DNA of 22,791 bases, taken from NCBI GenBank assembly GCA_002841605.1, contig PHAF01000009.1:1-22791 (forward strand), given 5' to 3'. Below the pieces are notes generated by a model, which was not told the origin of the DNA, made no database searches, and worked only from the letters and a program-made list of their open reading frames with translations. Of this stretch, positions 1 to 6,282 are shown piece after piece. How positions within the stretch are numbered: the stretch's first letter is position 1; each line of letters opens with the position of its first letter. Made by a program: the position numbers and the translations under genes. The stretch is from Firmicutes bacterium HGW-Firmicutes-10 (lineage in GTDB: Bacteria; Bacillota_I; Bacilli_A; Erysipelotrichales; Erysipelotrichaceae).

Positions 1-789
1 AGCCATGCGTTCTTTGATGTTCAATTTGACCATCTTTTTACTCAAGGATTGATAACGGTCAAATTCGAAATTTTCCTTGTTATAGAGTTTTACCAGCATC
101 TGACCGCTGACGGATAATGTTTCATTCAGGATACCGTTTATTTCATCGTTATACGCTTGTGCATCCCTGGTTAGTGTCCAACGTGTTTTTCCGACTTGTT
201 TCGTAGGCAAAATAAATAGGGGAATAATGCAAAGTCCAATGCTAGCAAGAATCCAGTTTCGACTAAACATCGCTATCAAAGCAACAATAAGTGTAATCGT
301 GTTGGATAAAATACTTGTCAGCGTGTTGGTCATGATTTGTTGAACACCCGAGATGTCACTGGTCATCCGGGTGATGATATCTCCTTGCTTATTCGTCGTA
401 AAAAAACGATGTGACATCGCTTGTAGATGTCGAAACATCTGATTTCGCATATCAAAGGTGATATGTTGTGCTATCCATGTATTCAAATAACTTTCAAATA
501 TTTCAATCAAGTTTGCTGTCAAACCAACAAGCAAAGTAATCACAATCAACGTAATGAGCATATCCAAGTCTCTGCCAATCAATCCGTCATCAATGATTCT
601 GCCTGTCAGAATGGATGGCAGCAAGCGCAACACAGACGTAAGGATTATGGTTATAAACACAAGCGTCATTTGTTTCCAATAAGGTTTCAGGTATGAACCG
701 ATTCGCTTTAGAAGATGTCCAGACACCTTAACGCGATTTGCTTTTTCTTCGTCCGAAAGATATCCTCGGTTGCGTCCACCCCTGCTCAT
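1..789 (-). CDS. ABC exporter, membrane domain half (partial at left edge)
   Basis: This is the N-terminal 263 codons of a type-I ABC exporter half-transporter (fused membrane and ATPase domains); the 3' part with the nucleotide-binding domain lies outside the window. I read it directly from the minus strand: the start is ATG at 789 and the frame is open to base 1. After a basic, polar N-terminus come hydrophobic segments at about residues 41-62, 79-98, 156-175 and 178-195. The stretch around 129-145 (FFTTNKQGDIITRMTSD) is the intracellular coupling region typical of multidrug and lipid exporters of the MsbA/LmrA/PatAB type, and MLVKLYNKE at 231-239 is another family hallmark. The start has no Shine-Dalgarno of its own and overlaps the stop of the small upstream ORF by ATGA, so translation is probably coupled. 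The substrate cannot be told from the sequence. Such exporters usually pair with a second half-transporter gene, which may lie beyond the left edge. Confidence 0.9.
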   Translation of the reverse strand, partial: MSRGGRNRGYLSDEEKANRVKVSGHLLKRIGSYLKPYWKQMTLVFITIILTSVLRLLPSILTGRIIDDGLIGRDLDMLITLIVITLLVGLTANLIEIFESYLNTWIAQHITFDMRNQMFRHLQAMSHRFFTTNKQGDIITRMTSDISGVQQIMTNTLTSILSNTITLIVALIAMFSRNWILASIGLCIIPLFILPTKQVGKTRWTLTRDAQAYNDEINGILNETLSVSGQMLVKLYNKENFEFDRYQSLSKKMVKLNIKERMA

Positions 790-917
790 CGCACATGACC
801 ATATCTGGGATAAACACGATTCCCTATCCTTCCATCCGATATATGATTTCGTCGCAATAGAAACTTCGCTCGTTTGAGGATTGCTAACATTTTATCGGGA
901 TGTCGTACGTCTTCCAT
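786..917 (-). pseudogene. Truncated MarR-family regulator N-terminus (43 codons)
   Basis: A 43-codon ORF starts at ATG 917 behind a strong ribosome binding site (AAAGGAGTGAG, about 5 bases upstream) and ends in TGA at 786-788, overlapping the exporter start by ATGA. The peptide is basic; its core (MLAILKRAKFLLRRNH then DGRIGNRVYPRYGHVR) resembles the N-terminal helix and following loop of MarR-type repressors that commonly precede heterodimeric ABC exporter genes in Bacillota. The winged helix and dimerisation helix, roughly 100 further residues, are absent. I infer an internal deletion that kept the 5' end and the overlap with the exporter. It may now act only as a translated leader that couples ribosomes into the exporter gene. 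The alternative is an unrelated leader peptide; the family call rests on remembered pattern similarity. Confidence 0.5.
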
Positions 918-956
918 CTGACTCACTCCTTTATTTCAAACCTGCCTGTTAACCTC

Positions 957-985
957 ACTATAAGACAGGGATCTGTTTATGTAAA
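957..985 (-). promoter_or_regulatory. Promoter of the MarR-remnant / ABC exporter transcript
   Basis: On the minus strand TTTACA (985-980), a 17-base spacer and TATAGT (962-957) form a good sigma-A type promoter about 40 bases upstream of the small ORF. The -10 is flanked by CCTGT and ACAGG arms 15 bases apart, a short imperfect inverted repeat that could be an operator remnant. Confidence 0.65.
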
Positions 986-989
986 GACC

Positions 990-1368
990 GACGAGCAAAT
1001 AAAGAACAGTAGTAATAAACATTCTTCTAGATTTTATGATTGAATTGCTGATAAAAAAAGATATCCAAAAAAGATTAGCTTTGCATGTTACTAGCTAATT
1101 ATAACTAACCCTATGGAACCTGCTGTATTTAATACTTCTAGCTCAAATTTTTCTCTTAAATAAACTATCCGGAAAATAGTGATGTTGAAAAAATTAAGTT
1201 TAGCCATCAGAAAACCCGTGACCATTGTGACATTATTTTTTTAAGTTATGACTGTACTATAAGATAGTTATCCTCATACTGAATATCTTGGGTAAGCGCT
1301 GATACGTTTATTGTGTAATGCTGTGTAAAAATTGCCAAGGAGATGAAATATTTACACAAGAAGAAATA
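990..1368. other. Intergenic region without a supported gene
   Basis: This AT-rich stretch follows the 3' end of the 1369-2040 gene. I see no clear terminator, RNA gene or repeat. The minus strand carries a 44-codon ORF at 1091-1225 without a ribosome binding site, which I do not accept as a gene. Confidence 0.5.
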
Positions 1369-2040
1369 TCAACCATCAATGCCGTCCCATACCGGAACCC
1401 CTATAAAATCTGCGATTATATTAGCGTCATGCCTTGCGAGGTCGTCTTTACCAAAAGTATTGACATACTTACGCTTGCCATCGTGTTTGACAAGATTCAT
1501 TTCATAAACGCGGTAGTATCGAGTACGTCTAGATTGGTTACCAGAATTATCCACGCTACTTGAACTTTCCAATCTTGTCAAAAGTTGTATGGCATGAATA
1601 TCATTGAAACTAACCGTATGCTTTGAATCTGTTGTATCAGGTATTTTTGGTTGTTTCCGTCCCTTATAAAACATTCTTGTAGACTTATCAAAAACAATAG
1701 GCGTTGATGCTTGAATAAAGATAAAAACACCGGATAAGGCAAAAATCACTCCGGTCAACAATAAAAACCATGGTTTATCACCCGACATGAAAAAATATAA
1801 CCAAGAAATGAATATACCTGCAATTATAAATATTACACCCATTACGTACCCTGCGATAGAAGGTTTATAAACCAGCCGATTTTCATCCATTTGGACGAGT
1901 GCTGTTGACGCACCGCCGGACTTAACTTTTACACCTTTCCATTCTGTTTGAAAAGCCACCGGATCATTAAATTTCTCTGGATTGACCGGAAACAAACTTG
2001 GAATAGCAGAATCGATTTTCTTGATGATATCTTTCAACAT
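1369..2040 (-). CDS. Uncharacterised two-pass membrane protein
   Basis: A protein of 223 residues with two adjacent membrane segments near residues 62-82 and 89-108, a cytoplasmic-looking N-terminal region of about 55 residues and a soluble C-terminal half. Features seen in a widespread uncharacterised family are present: an N-terminal FNDPVAFQTEWKG stretch followed by a GGAS turn, then FDKSTRMFYKGRK after the second membrane segment, SFNDIHAIQLL, and a C-terminus in PVWDGID. The start is ATG 2040, because GGGAGGG lies 6 bases before it; an in-frame TTG 15 bases upstream has AAGGAGG about 10 bases away and is a second possibility. It is monocistronic with its own promoter. The membrane hairpin plus soluble domain suggests a scaffold or sensor role, but no function can be assigned. 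Confidence 0.8.
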   Translation of the reverse strand: MLKDIIKKIDSAIPSLFPVNPEKFNDPVAFQTEWKGVKVKSGGASTALVQMDENRLVYKPSIAGYVMGVIFIIAGIFISWLYFFMSGDKPWFLLLTGVIFALSGVFIFIQASTPIVFDKSTRMFYKGRKQPKIPDTTDSKHTVSFNDIHAIQLLTRLESSSSVDNSGNQSRRTRYYRVYEMNLVKHDGKRKYVNTFGKDDLARHDANIIADFIGVPVWDGIDG

Positions 2041-2124
2041 TGTGTACCCTCCCAATCCTAACCGACCTCCTTGTTATCGGTTGCTTGATTTGAACATGTT
2101 TGAAATGATTATCTATTCAAGCAA

Positions 2125-2153
2125 AGCATACTCCTATCAAAATCGCTTGTCAA
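2125..2153 (-). promoter_or_regulatory. Promoter for the 1369-2040 gene
   Basis: On the minus strand TTGACA (2153-2148), a 17-base spacer and TATGCT (2130-2125). The -35 is perfect and the -10 matches 4 of 6. The implied 5' leader is about 80 bases long and contains an extra AAGGAGG before the likely ribosome binding site. Confidence 0.6.
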
Positions 2154-2191
2154 TTAATGATTAAGAACTGTGAAGAACTGACATTATTCCT

Positions 2192-2225
2192 AAAAAAACA
2201 ACCCCTCAAACACACTGATTAAGGG
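2192..2225 (-). terminator. Intrinsic terminator downstream of the 2449-3303 gene
   Basis: On the minus strand a hairpin between 2225 and 2203 (CCCTTAA pairing with TTGAGGG, one wobble, plus two inner pairs after a mismatch) is followed within a few bases by a run of seven T (2198-2192). It lies about 220 bases past the annotated stop of the upstream gene. Confidence 0.6.
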
Positions 2226-2448
2226 CCATAAAGGTAATCATATCAACAATTGCGACTTGAAAAGCAATGTCTGTAAAAATCTGTACCAGTCAAATCTGCC
2301 ATATAGATTTCTTTTAAGTTCGCAACTCTTTTGTAAGTATCTCGTCACGGTAAATGTGATATTTACATATTCTGGTCCAGTAAATATCAAATAGGACAAA
2401 TGCTTTTGTAATCAAGACATATTCATATAAAACATTAAATGTGTGGAA
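2226..2448 (-). other. Long 3' tail of the 2449-3303 transcript
   Basis: No separate gene is seen. Directly after the TGA of the upstream gene the same frame stays open for 44 codons (2448-2317) before a TAA at 2316-2314, and the terminator follows about 90 bases later. The extension looks protein-like (for example FVLFDIYWTR), so an old or read-through C-terminus is possible. Confidence 0.35.
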
Positions 2449-3303
2449 TCAGATTTTAATATATTTTTTAAACTTGAAATTCAATATCGTGGCAACAACT
2501 CCAAGAATCACAAACGACAGGACAAGTACAACCAGGTCTTTTATTGGAATATCTACTCCAACCGCAGTCTGAATGATATTTTGACTGATTACCGTTAATC
2601 CTACGATAGTTATAAAGGTTAACAGAATCGGAGTCAGCTTATAACCTATGATTTTTCTTCTATGCAATGCCATAGCACCGATAAGGTAAATTGGCATAAT
2701 GATGGATAGATCTATGACAAACGTCGGTTCTGTCGTATAGATTTCAATCATTGCCAACGGCTTTCCTGAAAGCACGGCCGGAAGTATGAACTCAAGCCAA
2801 ACCAACACAGAAAGACCGCATAACAACAGGAAAAAAGCTGTTCCACTTAACTTAATGTTGGAAATCGAGTCAATCAAATTGTCTGAATGAATCAAGTCAT
2901 TGATTACATGAATCATCATAAACAAACTGATTGAAAACAATCCTACATAAACAGGAAATAATGAGTTAAAGGTAACCCCGAATACAAGACAAGCCGAGTA
3001 ATATAATAGTCCGGCAAGCGCTCCAGCATGCCAGAACTTGAATCGATTTGATTTATCACGATAATACGTCAACCATCCGAAAGCGGATGCCACGAAGAAC
3101 ATAATAATGTCCGTCCCTTTATTGCCGGCAGCTTTTATTATTGAATTGTATCTATAAATTCCATCTCCAAATAGTTCAATGCTTTCCCCGTATATGTTCT
3201 CAACAATGAAACGTTCTCCCCCTGTCGAATAGAAAATCCCGACCAATGCGGAAACGAAGGTCAAGCCTACGATTAGATAACACAAGAATTTAGCATTTTT
3301 CAT
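2449..3303 (-). CDS. Uncharacterised multi-pass membrane protein
   Basis: A 284-residue integral membrane protein with about eight hydrophobic segments, near residues 5-25, 65-81, 90-110, 113-133, 156-178, 200-218, 230-250 and 258-278. The first extracytoplasmic loop carries a distinctive stretch, GESIELFGDGIYRYNS, followed by an AAGNKGTDI motif just before the second membrane segment. I have a sense of this motif in uncharacterised Bacillota membrane proteins but cannot name a family. The start is ATG 3303, preceded by AAAGGGAGAAG; an in-frame upstream start 39 bases earlier lacks a ribosome binding site. It has its own promoter and a leader of about 90 bases, and stands alone. Transport or sensing are both possible; no catalytic residues are evident. 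Confidence 0.8.
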   Translation of the reverse strand: MKNAKFLCYLIVGLTFVSALVGIFYSTGGERFIVENIYGESIELFGDGIYRYNSIIKAAGNKGTDIIMFFVASAFGWLTYYRDKSNRFKFWHAGALAGLLYYSACLVFGVTFNSLFPVYVGLFSISLFMMIHVINDLIHSDNLIDSISNIKLSGTAFFLLLCGLSVLVWLEFILPAVLSGKPLAMIEIYTTEPTFVIDLSIIMPIYLIGAMALHRRKIIGYKLTPILLTFITIVGLTVISQNIIQTAVGVDIPIKDLVVLVLSFVILGVVATILNFKFKKYIKI

Positions 3304-3405
3304 TGTCTCTTCTCCCTTTAGAAACGAATCTTTAAATATCAAAATTACTAGGTTTAATCAACTCAGCTGATTTTACATTTTAGATCAAATATTTCTCTAG
3401 TATTA

Positions 3406-3435
3406 ATTTTATGTAATATGTTTCCGATATGTCAA
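3406..3435 (-). promoter_or_regulatory. Promoter for the 2449-3303 gene
   Basis: On the minus strand a perfect TTGACA (3435-3430), an 18-base spacer and TAAAAT (3411-3406). The leader to the ATG at 3303 is about 95 bases. Confidence 0.6.
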
Positions 3436-3641
3436 TCCTTAAAGCGAGAAAAGAAGGTTAAAAATGCTTAACTGATAGTGACATACAATCAATTGTCTAG
3501 CGATTCAGTTTTGACGAATTGAGATAAAGAAATTTCGATATGACCACATGCACACGGCAAAAAAGCCGAGTTCAATACTAATGTGAAGGGCAGGCATATA
3601 GTTCTTGAAAAACGCACGACTTGTCTTTTGTGAAACTGATG
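3436..3641. other. Intergenic stretch between the ABC operon and the membrane protein gene
   Basis: No ORF with a ribosome binding site is visible. A small hairpin (CGGC, six A, GCCG) lies near 3556-3570. The plus strand has a TTGACG box at about 3511 without a convincing -10. The region is closed on the right by the hairpin at 3642-3670. Confidence 0.4.
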
Positions 3642-3670
3642 AAAGCCTGGAATCTGACCAGGCTTTTTTT
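3642..3670. terminator. Terminator hairpin at the end of the ABC operon, T-tract best on the plus strand
   Basis: A perfect 9-bp stem (AAAGCCTGG at 3642-3650, CCAGGCTTT at 3658-3666) with a 7-base loop sits at the stop codon of the permease gene. Read on the minus strand it is followed only by a weak T-tract (TTTCATC); read on the plus strand it has seven T. It probably ends the minus-strand operon and also blocks any antisense transcript. Confidence 0.6.
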
Positions 3671-4439
3671 AGCGGATATTGAACTCCATTTTCTTCATAG
3701 ATACATGGGTGATGACAAACATTATCATGATAAAAATGACCGTCACTAAAGTAGAAGTCATGATGTTTTGAGTTTGGAACTGAAGTTTTGATGAAAAGTC
3801 GATCAGTCCGGAAGGAAGGTAGGCATGTATGTCAAACAACCCACCCACTGCTTGCATTAAGTAAGCAATGACCAAAGTAATAAAGCCAGTTGGTAAGGTG
3901 CGCTTTAATAATGCTCCCCACATGATCAGATTTGCAATTATAAATATGAAGTAGAGTCCTTGAAGCATACCGGCGTACAATACATCCTGTAAAGGCACTT
4001 CAAATTCAAACAGAATTCCTGAGTATGCATAGCATATCATGATGGAACCCATCACCAGTAATCCCACTGTCAGTCCAAAGAATACAGTTTTTGAGGCGAT
4101 GATGTTTACAAACTTATTACCTGAAACTATCGGAAAGACGAGTGTATTATCCCGGATTTCCTGCGCCATGATCGAGCATAGCGTAAATACGACGATGATC
4201 ATTCCTAACTCAAACAAATCTGACATAAATCCTTGAACTGCCGTGAGCTGACTGGCATTGACCATAAGAACAATATCTTCCATCGATAAATTGGGAAATT
4301 GCATGCGGAAGATTTCCGGAATCAGAACTTTGAGCATAATCGGTGTCATCAATGCTAAAAATAGAAAACTCATGATAAGAATAAATAACCGGCCGCTTCT
4401 TGTAGCGAATTGCCACTCTTTTTTAAACTCTTTAAACAT
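3669..4439 (-). CDS. ABC-2 type permease, YxlG-like
   Basis: The membrane subunit (256 residues) of an ABC-2 transporter, working with the ATPase encoded immediately upstream. Six hydrophobic segments are visible near residues 17-38, 70-92, 115-140, 150-172, 182-200 and 233-250, with a large outside loop between the first two and a short basic C-terminus. The stretch QEIRDNTLVFPIVSGNKF after the second segment is the cytoplasmic coupling region typical of the family. The start ATG 4439 lies one base after the ATPase stop, and its ribosome binding site (AAGGAGGGAG) is inside the last ATPase codons, so the two are coupled. Order and size match YxlG in the sigY operon of Bacillus subtilis. The substrate is unknown; peptide antibiotics or lipids are typical for this class, which is an inference. 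Confidence 0.85.
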   Translation of the reverse strand: MFKEFKKEWQFATRSGRLFILIMSFLFLALMTPIMLKVLIPEIFRMQFPNLSMEDIVLMVNASQLTAVQGFMSDLFELGMIIVVFTLCSIMAQEIRDNTLVFPIVSGNKFVNIIASKTVFFGLTVGLLVMGSIMICYAYSGILFEFEVPLQDVLYAGMLQGLYFIFIIANLIMWGALLKRTLPTGFITLVIAYLMQAVGGLFDIHAYLPSGLIDFSSKLQFQTQNIMTSTLVTVIFIMIMFVITHVSMKKMEFNIR

Positions 4440-4440
4440 A

Positions 4441-5337
4441 TTAATCTCCCTCCTTGACAAACAATGATTCAAGATTATTCTTTCTTAGGTTAAATCCAAC
4501 AATAGGTACATCGAAACCTAATACAGTTTCTAGAAGATTTTTAGGATCAAGATCATTTTGTCTTAATTGCACCATGATGACATTATCCTTCGTTTCGACT
4601 TTCAAAATATCTTTGTGGTTTCCCAATTTCTCCAGTTGAGAAGTAATAAGCGGATGTCTAAACTCAATATCGAAAATAGGTTTTACATTATCATGCAACA
4701 GCGAAGCCAATGTCTTCTCAAAGATCATCTCACCATTGGCGATCATGCCGATACGGTCACAAATGCGTTCGATATCACTGAGTATGTGAGATGAGAAGAT
4801 GATGGTTTTTCCCATGTTTTTAAGATCCACCATCAATCGCAAAACTTCACTTCTACCCTCTGGATCAAGGGCAGATGAAGGTTCATCTAGGATAATCAGC
4901 TTTGGGTCATTGATCAAAGCCACCGCTAAACCCAATCGTTGTTTCATGCCACGGGAGAATCCTCTAATTTTCCGGTTTGCATGTTGTTCGAGGCCTGCCC
5001 ACTCGATGATTTCCTTTACTTTTTGTTTGTTTGGATTCTTACTACAATAAAGAAGATACTCAATAGCAGTCATCCAAGGATAAAATTGGGGATTTTCAGG
5101 AAGAAACCCGATATTCAAGTCTCCGGGTTTGGCAAGCTTTTTGACGTCTTGACCATTGATGATGCACATTCCTTCTTCGAAATGAGACAGCCCAGCCATG
5201 ATGTTCATCGTTGTCGATTTTCCGGCTCCATTATGACCAATGAAACCATAAATCTCATTTTCTTTTACATTCAGGTTTATGCCTTTTAATGCATGAAACT
5301 GTCCGAAATGTTTGTTAAGATTCTTAATTTCAATCAC
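4441..5337 (-). CDS. ABC transporter ATP-binding protein, YxlF-like
   Basis: The 298-residue ATPase of the ABC-2 transporter. Visible motifs: Walker A GHNGAGKS at 34-41, Q-loop at ENPQFYP (Gln84), a signature reading FSRGM at 127-131 (serine-arginine where LSGGQ is usual), Walker B LIILDEP at 147-153 with the catalytic glutamate at 152, D-loop SALD, and the H-loop histidine at 184 (FSSH). About 80 residues after the ATPase core form the C-terminal domain common in this class. The start codon is GTG (5337-5335), chosen because GGAGAG lies 5 bases upstream and the protein begins IEIKNLNKHFG as the family does. It is the second gene of the operon, 2 bases after the PLDc_N gene and 1 base before the permease. 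It powers export or defence transport at the membrane; the substrate is unknown. Confidence 0.92.
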   Translation of the reverse strand: MIEIKNLNKHFGQFHALKGINLNVKENEIYGFIGHNGAGKSTTMNIMAGLSHFEEGMCIINGQDVKKLAKPGDLNIGFLPENPQFYPWMTAIEYLLYCSKNPNKQKVKEIIEWAGLEQHANRKIRGFSRGMKQRLGLAVALINDPKLIILDEPSSALDPEGRSEVLRLMVDLKNMGKTIIFSSHILSDIERICDRIGMIANGEMIFEKTLASLLHDNVKPIFDIEFRHPLITSQLEKLGNHKDILKVETKDNVIMVQLRQNDLDPKNLLETVLGFDVPIVGFNLRKNNLESLFVKEGD

Positions 5338-5339
5338 GT

Positions 5340-5546
5340 TTACTCTCCTTTTCTGCCAACGATCATAAAGATAATTGGACCAAAGATTTGAATAAAGAAG
5401 CAGATGGACAACCAGATGACTCGGTTGAGATTTGCTACACCTTCTTTTTTAATAATCACTGCACAGTAAGCAAACATCAGTAATTGCACCAAAATAACCG
5501 GTGATGCAATCAATAGTAATTCCTTGTTTTCATTAATCCAGTTCAT
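5340..5546 (-). CDS. PLDc_N domain small membrane protein, YxlE-like
   Basis: A 68-residue protein made of two membrane segments (about 11-32 and 42-63) and a short basic tail ending GRKG. The pattern LNRVIWLSICFFIQIFGPII followed by a GRKG end is that of the PLDc_N domain, the membrane hairpin found at the N-terminus of cardiolipin synthases and as stand-alone proteins such as YxlD and YxlE. The start is ATG 5546: AAAGGAGG lies 8 bases before it, while the next upstream ATG is only 2 bases from that site. It is the first gene of the three-gene ABC operon. In Bacillus subtilis the same gene order occurs behind sigY, where small proteins of this type affect the sigma factor; here a two-component system stands in that place. 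A role in signalling or in assisting the transporter is inferred. Confidence 0.8.
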   Translation of the reverse strand: MNWINENKELLLIASPVILVQLLMFAYCAVIIKKEGVANLNRVIWLSICFFIQIFGPIIFMIVGRKGE

Positions 5547-5571
5547 AGTCATATCCTCCTTTGACAACCCA

Positions 5572-5577
5572 ATTATA
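5572..5577 (-). promoter_or_regulatory. -10 element of the PLDc_N-ABC operon
   Basis: A perfect TATAAT on the minus strand, about 25 bases before the first start codon. At 17 bases spacing the -35 position reads GTTTCT, a poor match, which fits a promoter that needs an activator. Confidence 0.55.
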
Positions 5578-5588
5578 AAACAGTAAGC

Positions 5589-5626
5589 AGTCATAGAAAC
5601 AGTTACCACAGTCATGTAAAAGTCAT
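5589..5626 (-). promoter_or_regulatory. Phased ATGACT direct repeats, candidate response-regulator site
   Basis: On the minus strand ATGACT occurs exactly three times, at 5626-5621, 5615-5610 and 5594-5589. The start-to-start distances of 11 and 21 bases are about one and two helical turns. A degenerate copy sits between the last two. The array lies between the regulator's terminator and the -10 of the ABC operon, covering the -35 position. Confidence 0.5.
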
Positions 5627-5648
5627 AAAAAAAAGGGCGAATTGCCCT
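5627..5648 (-). terminator. Intrinsic terminator of the two-component operon
   Basis: On the minus strand AGGGC (5648-5644), loop AATTC and GCCCT (5638-5634) are followed by a run of T (5633-5627). The stop codon of the response regulator gene overlaps the stem. Confidence 0.85.
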
Positions 5649-6282
5649 AGAAACCCATTTGCTTGAAATATATTACCGCATTGGAGCGATCTGATACATT
5701 TGCTTTTGCATAAATTTGACTCACATAGTTCTTTACTGTGCCGATGGACAGATATAATGTTTCCGCAATCTCAACATTAGAATAACCTTTGACTAAAAGT
5801 TGGATGATGTCCTTTTCTCTTGTGGAATACTCACTAAAGTCAATTTGTGCGTTACTAGGAGGATTAATCATCATCGTCAGTTTGTTTGCAATTCTTCCCG
5901 GTAATAAAACATTACCTGAAACTCCATCTCGAATAGCTGCAGCAAGCTGTTGAATGCCCATATCCTTAAGAAGATATCCCGATGCCCCATAGCGCAGGGC
6001 ATCCAATATATACTGATCATCATCAAAGGTAGTCAATATAATGATGATCACACTCGGATACTTCTCCTTGATTTGTTTTGTGGCTTCAACACCATTTAAC
6101 ACGGGCATGCGTATGTCCATAAGAATAACATCCGGGGTTACATGGTTTAATTGTTCTATCGCTTCTTTGCCATTGCCCGCCTCGGCAATTACGTCGATAT
6201 CCTCGCATGTTGCCAGAAGTGATTTTAGCCCTTCCCTCAATATTGGTTGATCATCCACGATAAGTACTTTAATATTCCCCAT
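5647..6282 (-). CDS. NarL/LuxR-family response regulator
   Basis: A 211-residue DNA-binding response regulator, the partner of the kinase encoded just upstream. The receiver domain spans about residues 4-120, with the acidic pair at 10-11 (VDD), the phosphorylated aspartate at 56 (LMDIRMP) and the conserved threonine and lysine in LTTFDDD and LLKD. The C-terminal LuxR-type helix-turn-helix covers about 148-205 (STREKDIIQLL, then GTVKNYVSQIYAK). The chosen start ATG 6282 has AAGGTG 7 bases upstream and overlaps the kinase gene by 14 bases; an in-frame ATG at 6297 would add five residues but lacks a good ribosome binding site. It most likely controls the adjacent ABC operon through the ATGACT repeats at 5589-5626; that target is inferred from position. 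Confidence 0.93.
   Translation of the reverse strand: MGNIKVLIVDDQPILREGLKSLLATCEDIDVIAEAGNGKEAIEQLNHVTPDVILMDIRMPVLNGVEATKQIKEKYPSVIIIILTTFDDDQYILDALRYGASGYLLKDMGIQQLAAAIRDGVSGNVLLPGRIANKLTMMINPPSNAQIDFSEYSTREKDIIQLLVKGYSNVEIAETLYLSIGTVKNYVSQIYAKANVSDRSNAVIYFKQMGF

Noticed and set aside
1091..1225. A 44-codon minus-strand ORF starting MVTGFLMAKL in the 990-1368 gap
   Set aside because: It has no ribosome binding site and no promoter, and its composition is not clearly protein-like; chance is enough in AT-rich DNA.
1318..1563. A plus-strand ORF beginning MLCKNCQGDEIF, suggestive of a zinc knuckle
   Set aside because: Most of it lies antisense to the well-supported 1369-2040 gene, and only two cysteines are seen; no ribosome binding site was evident.
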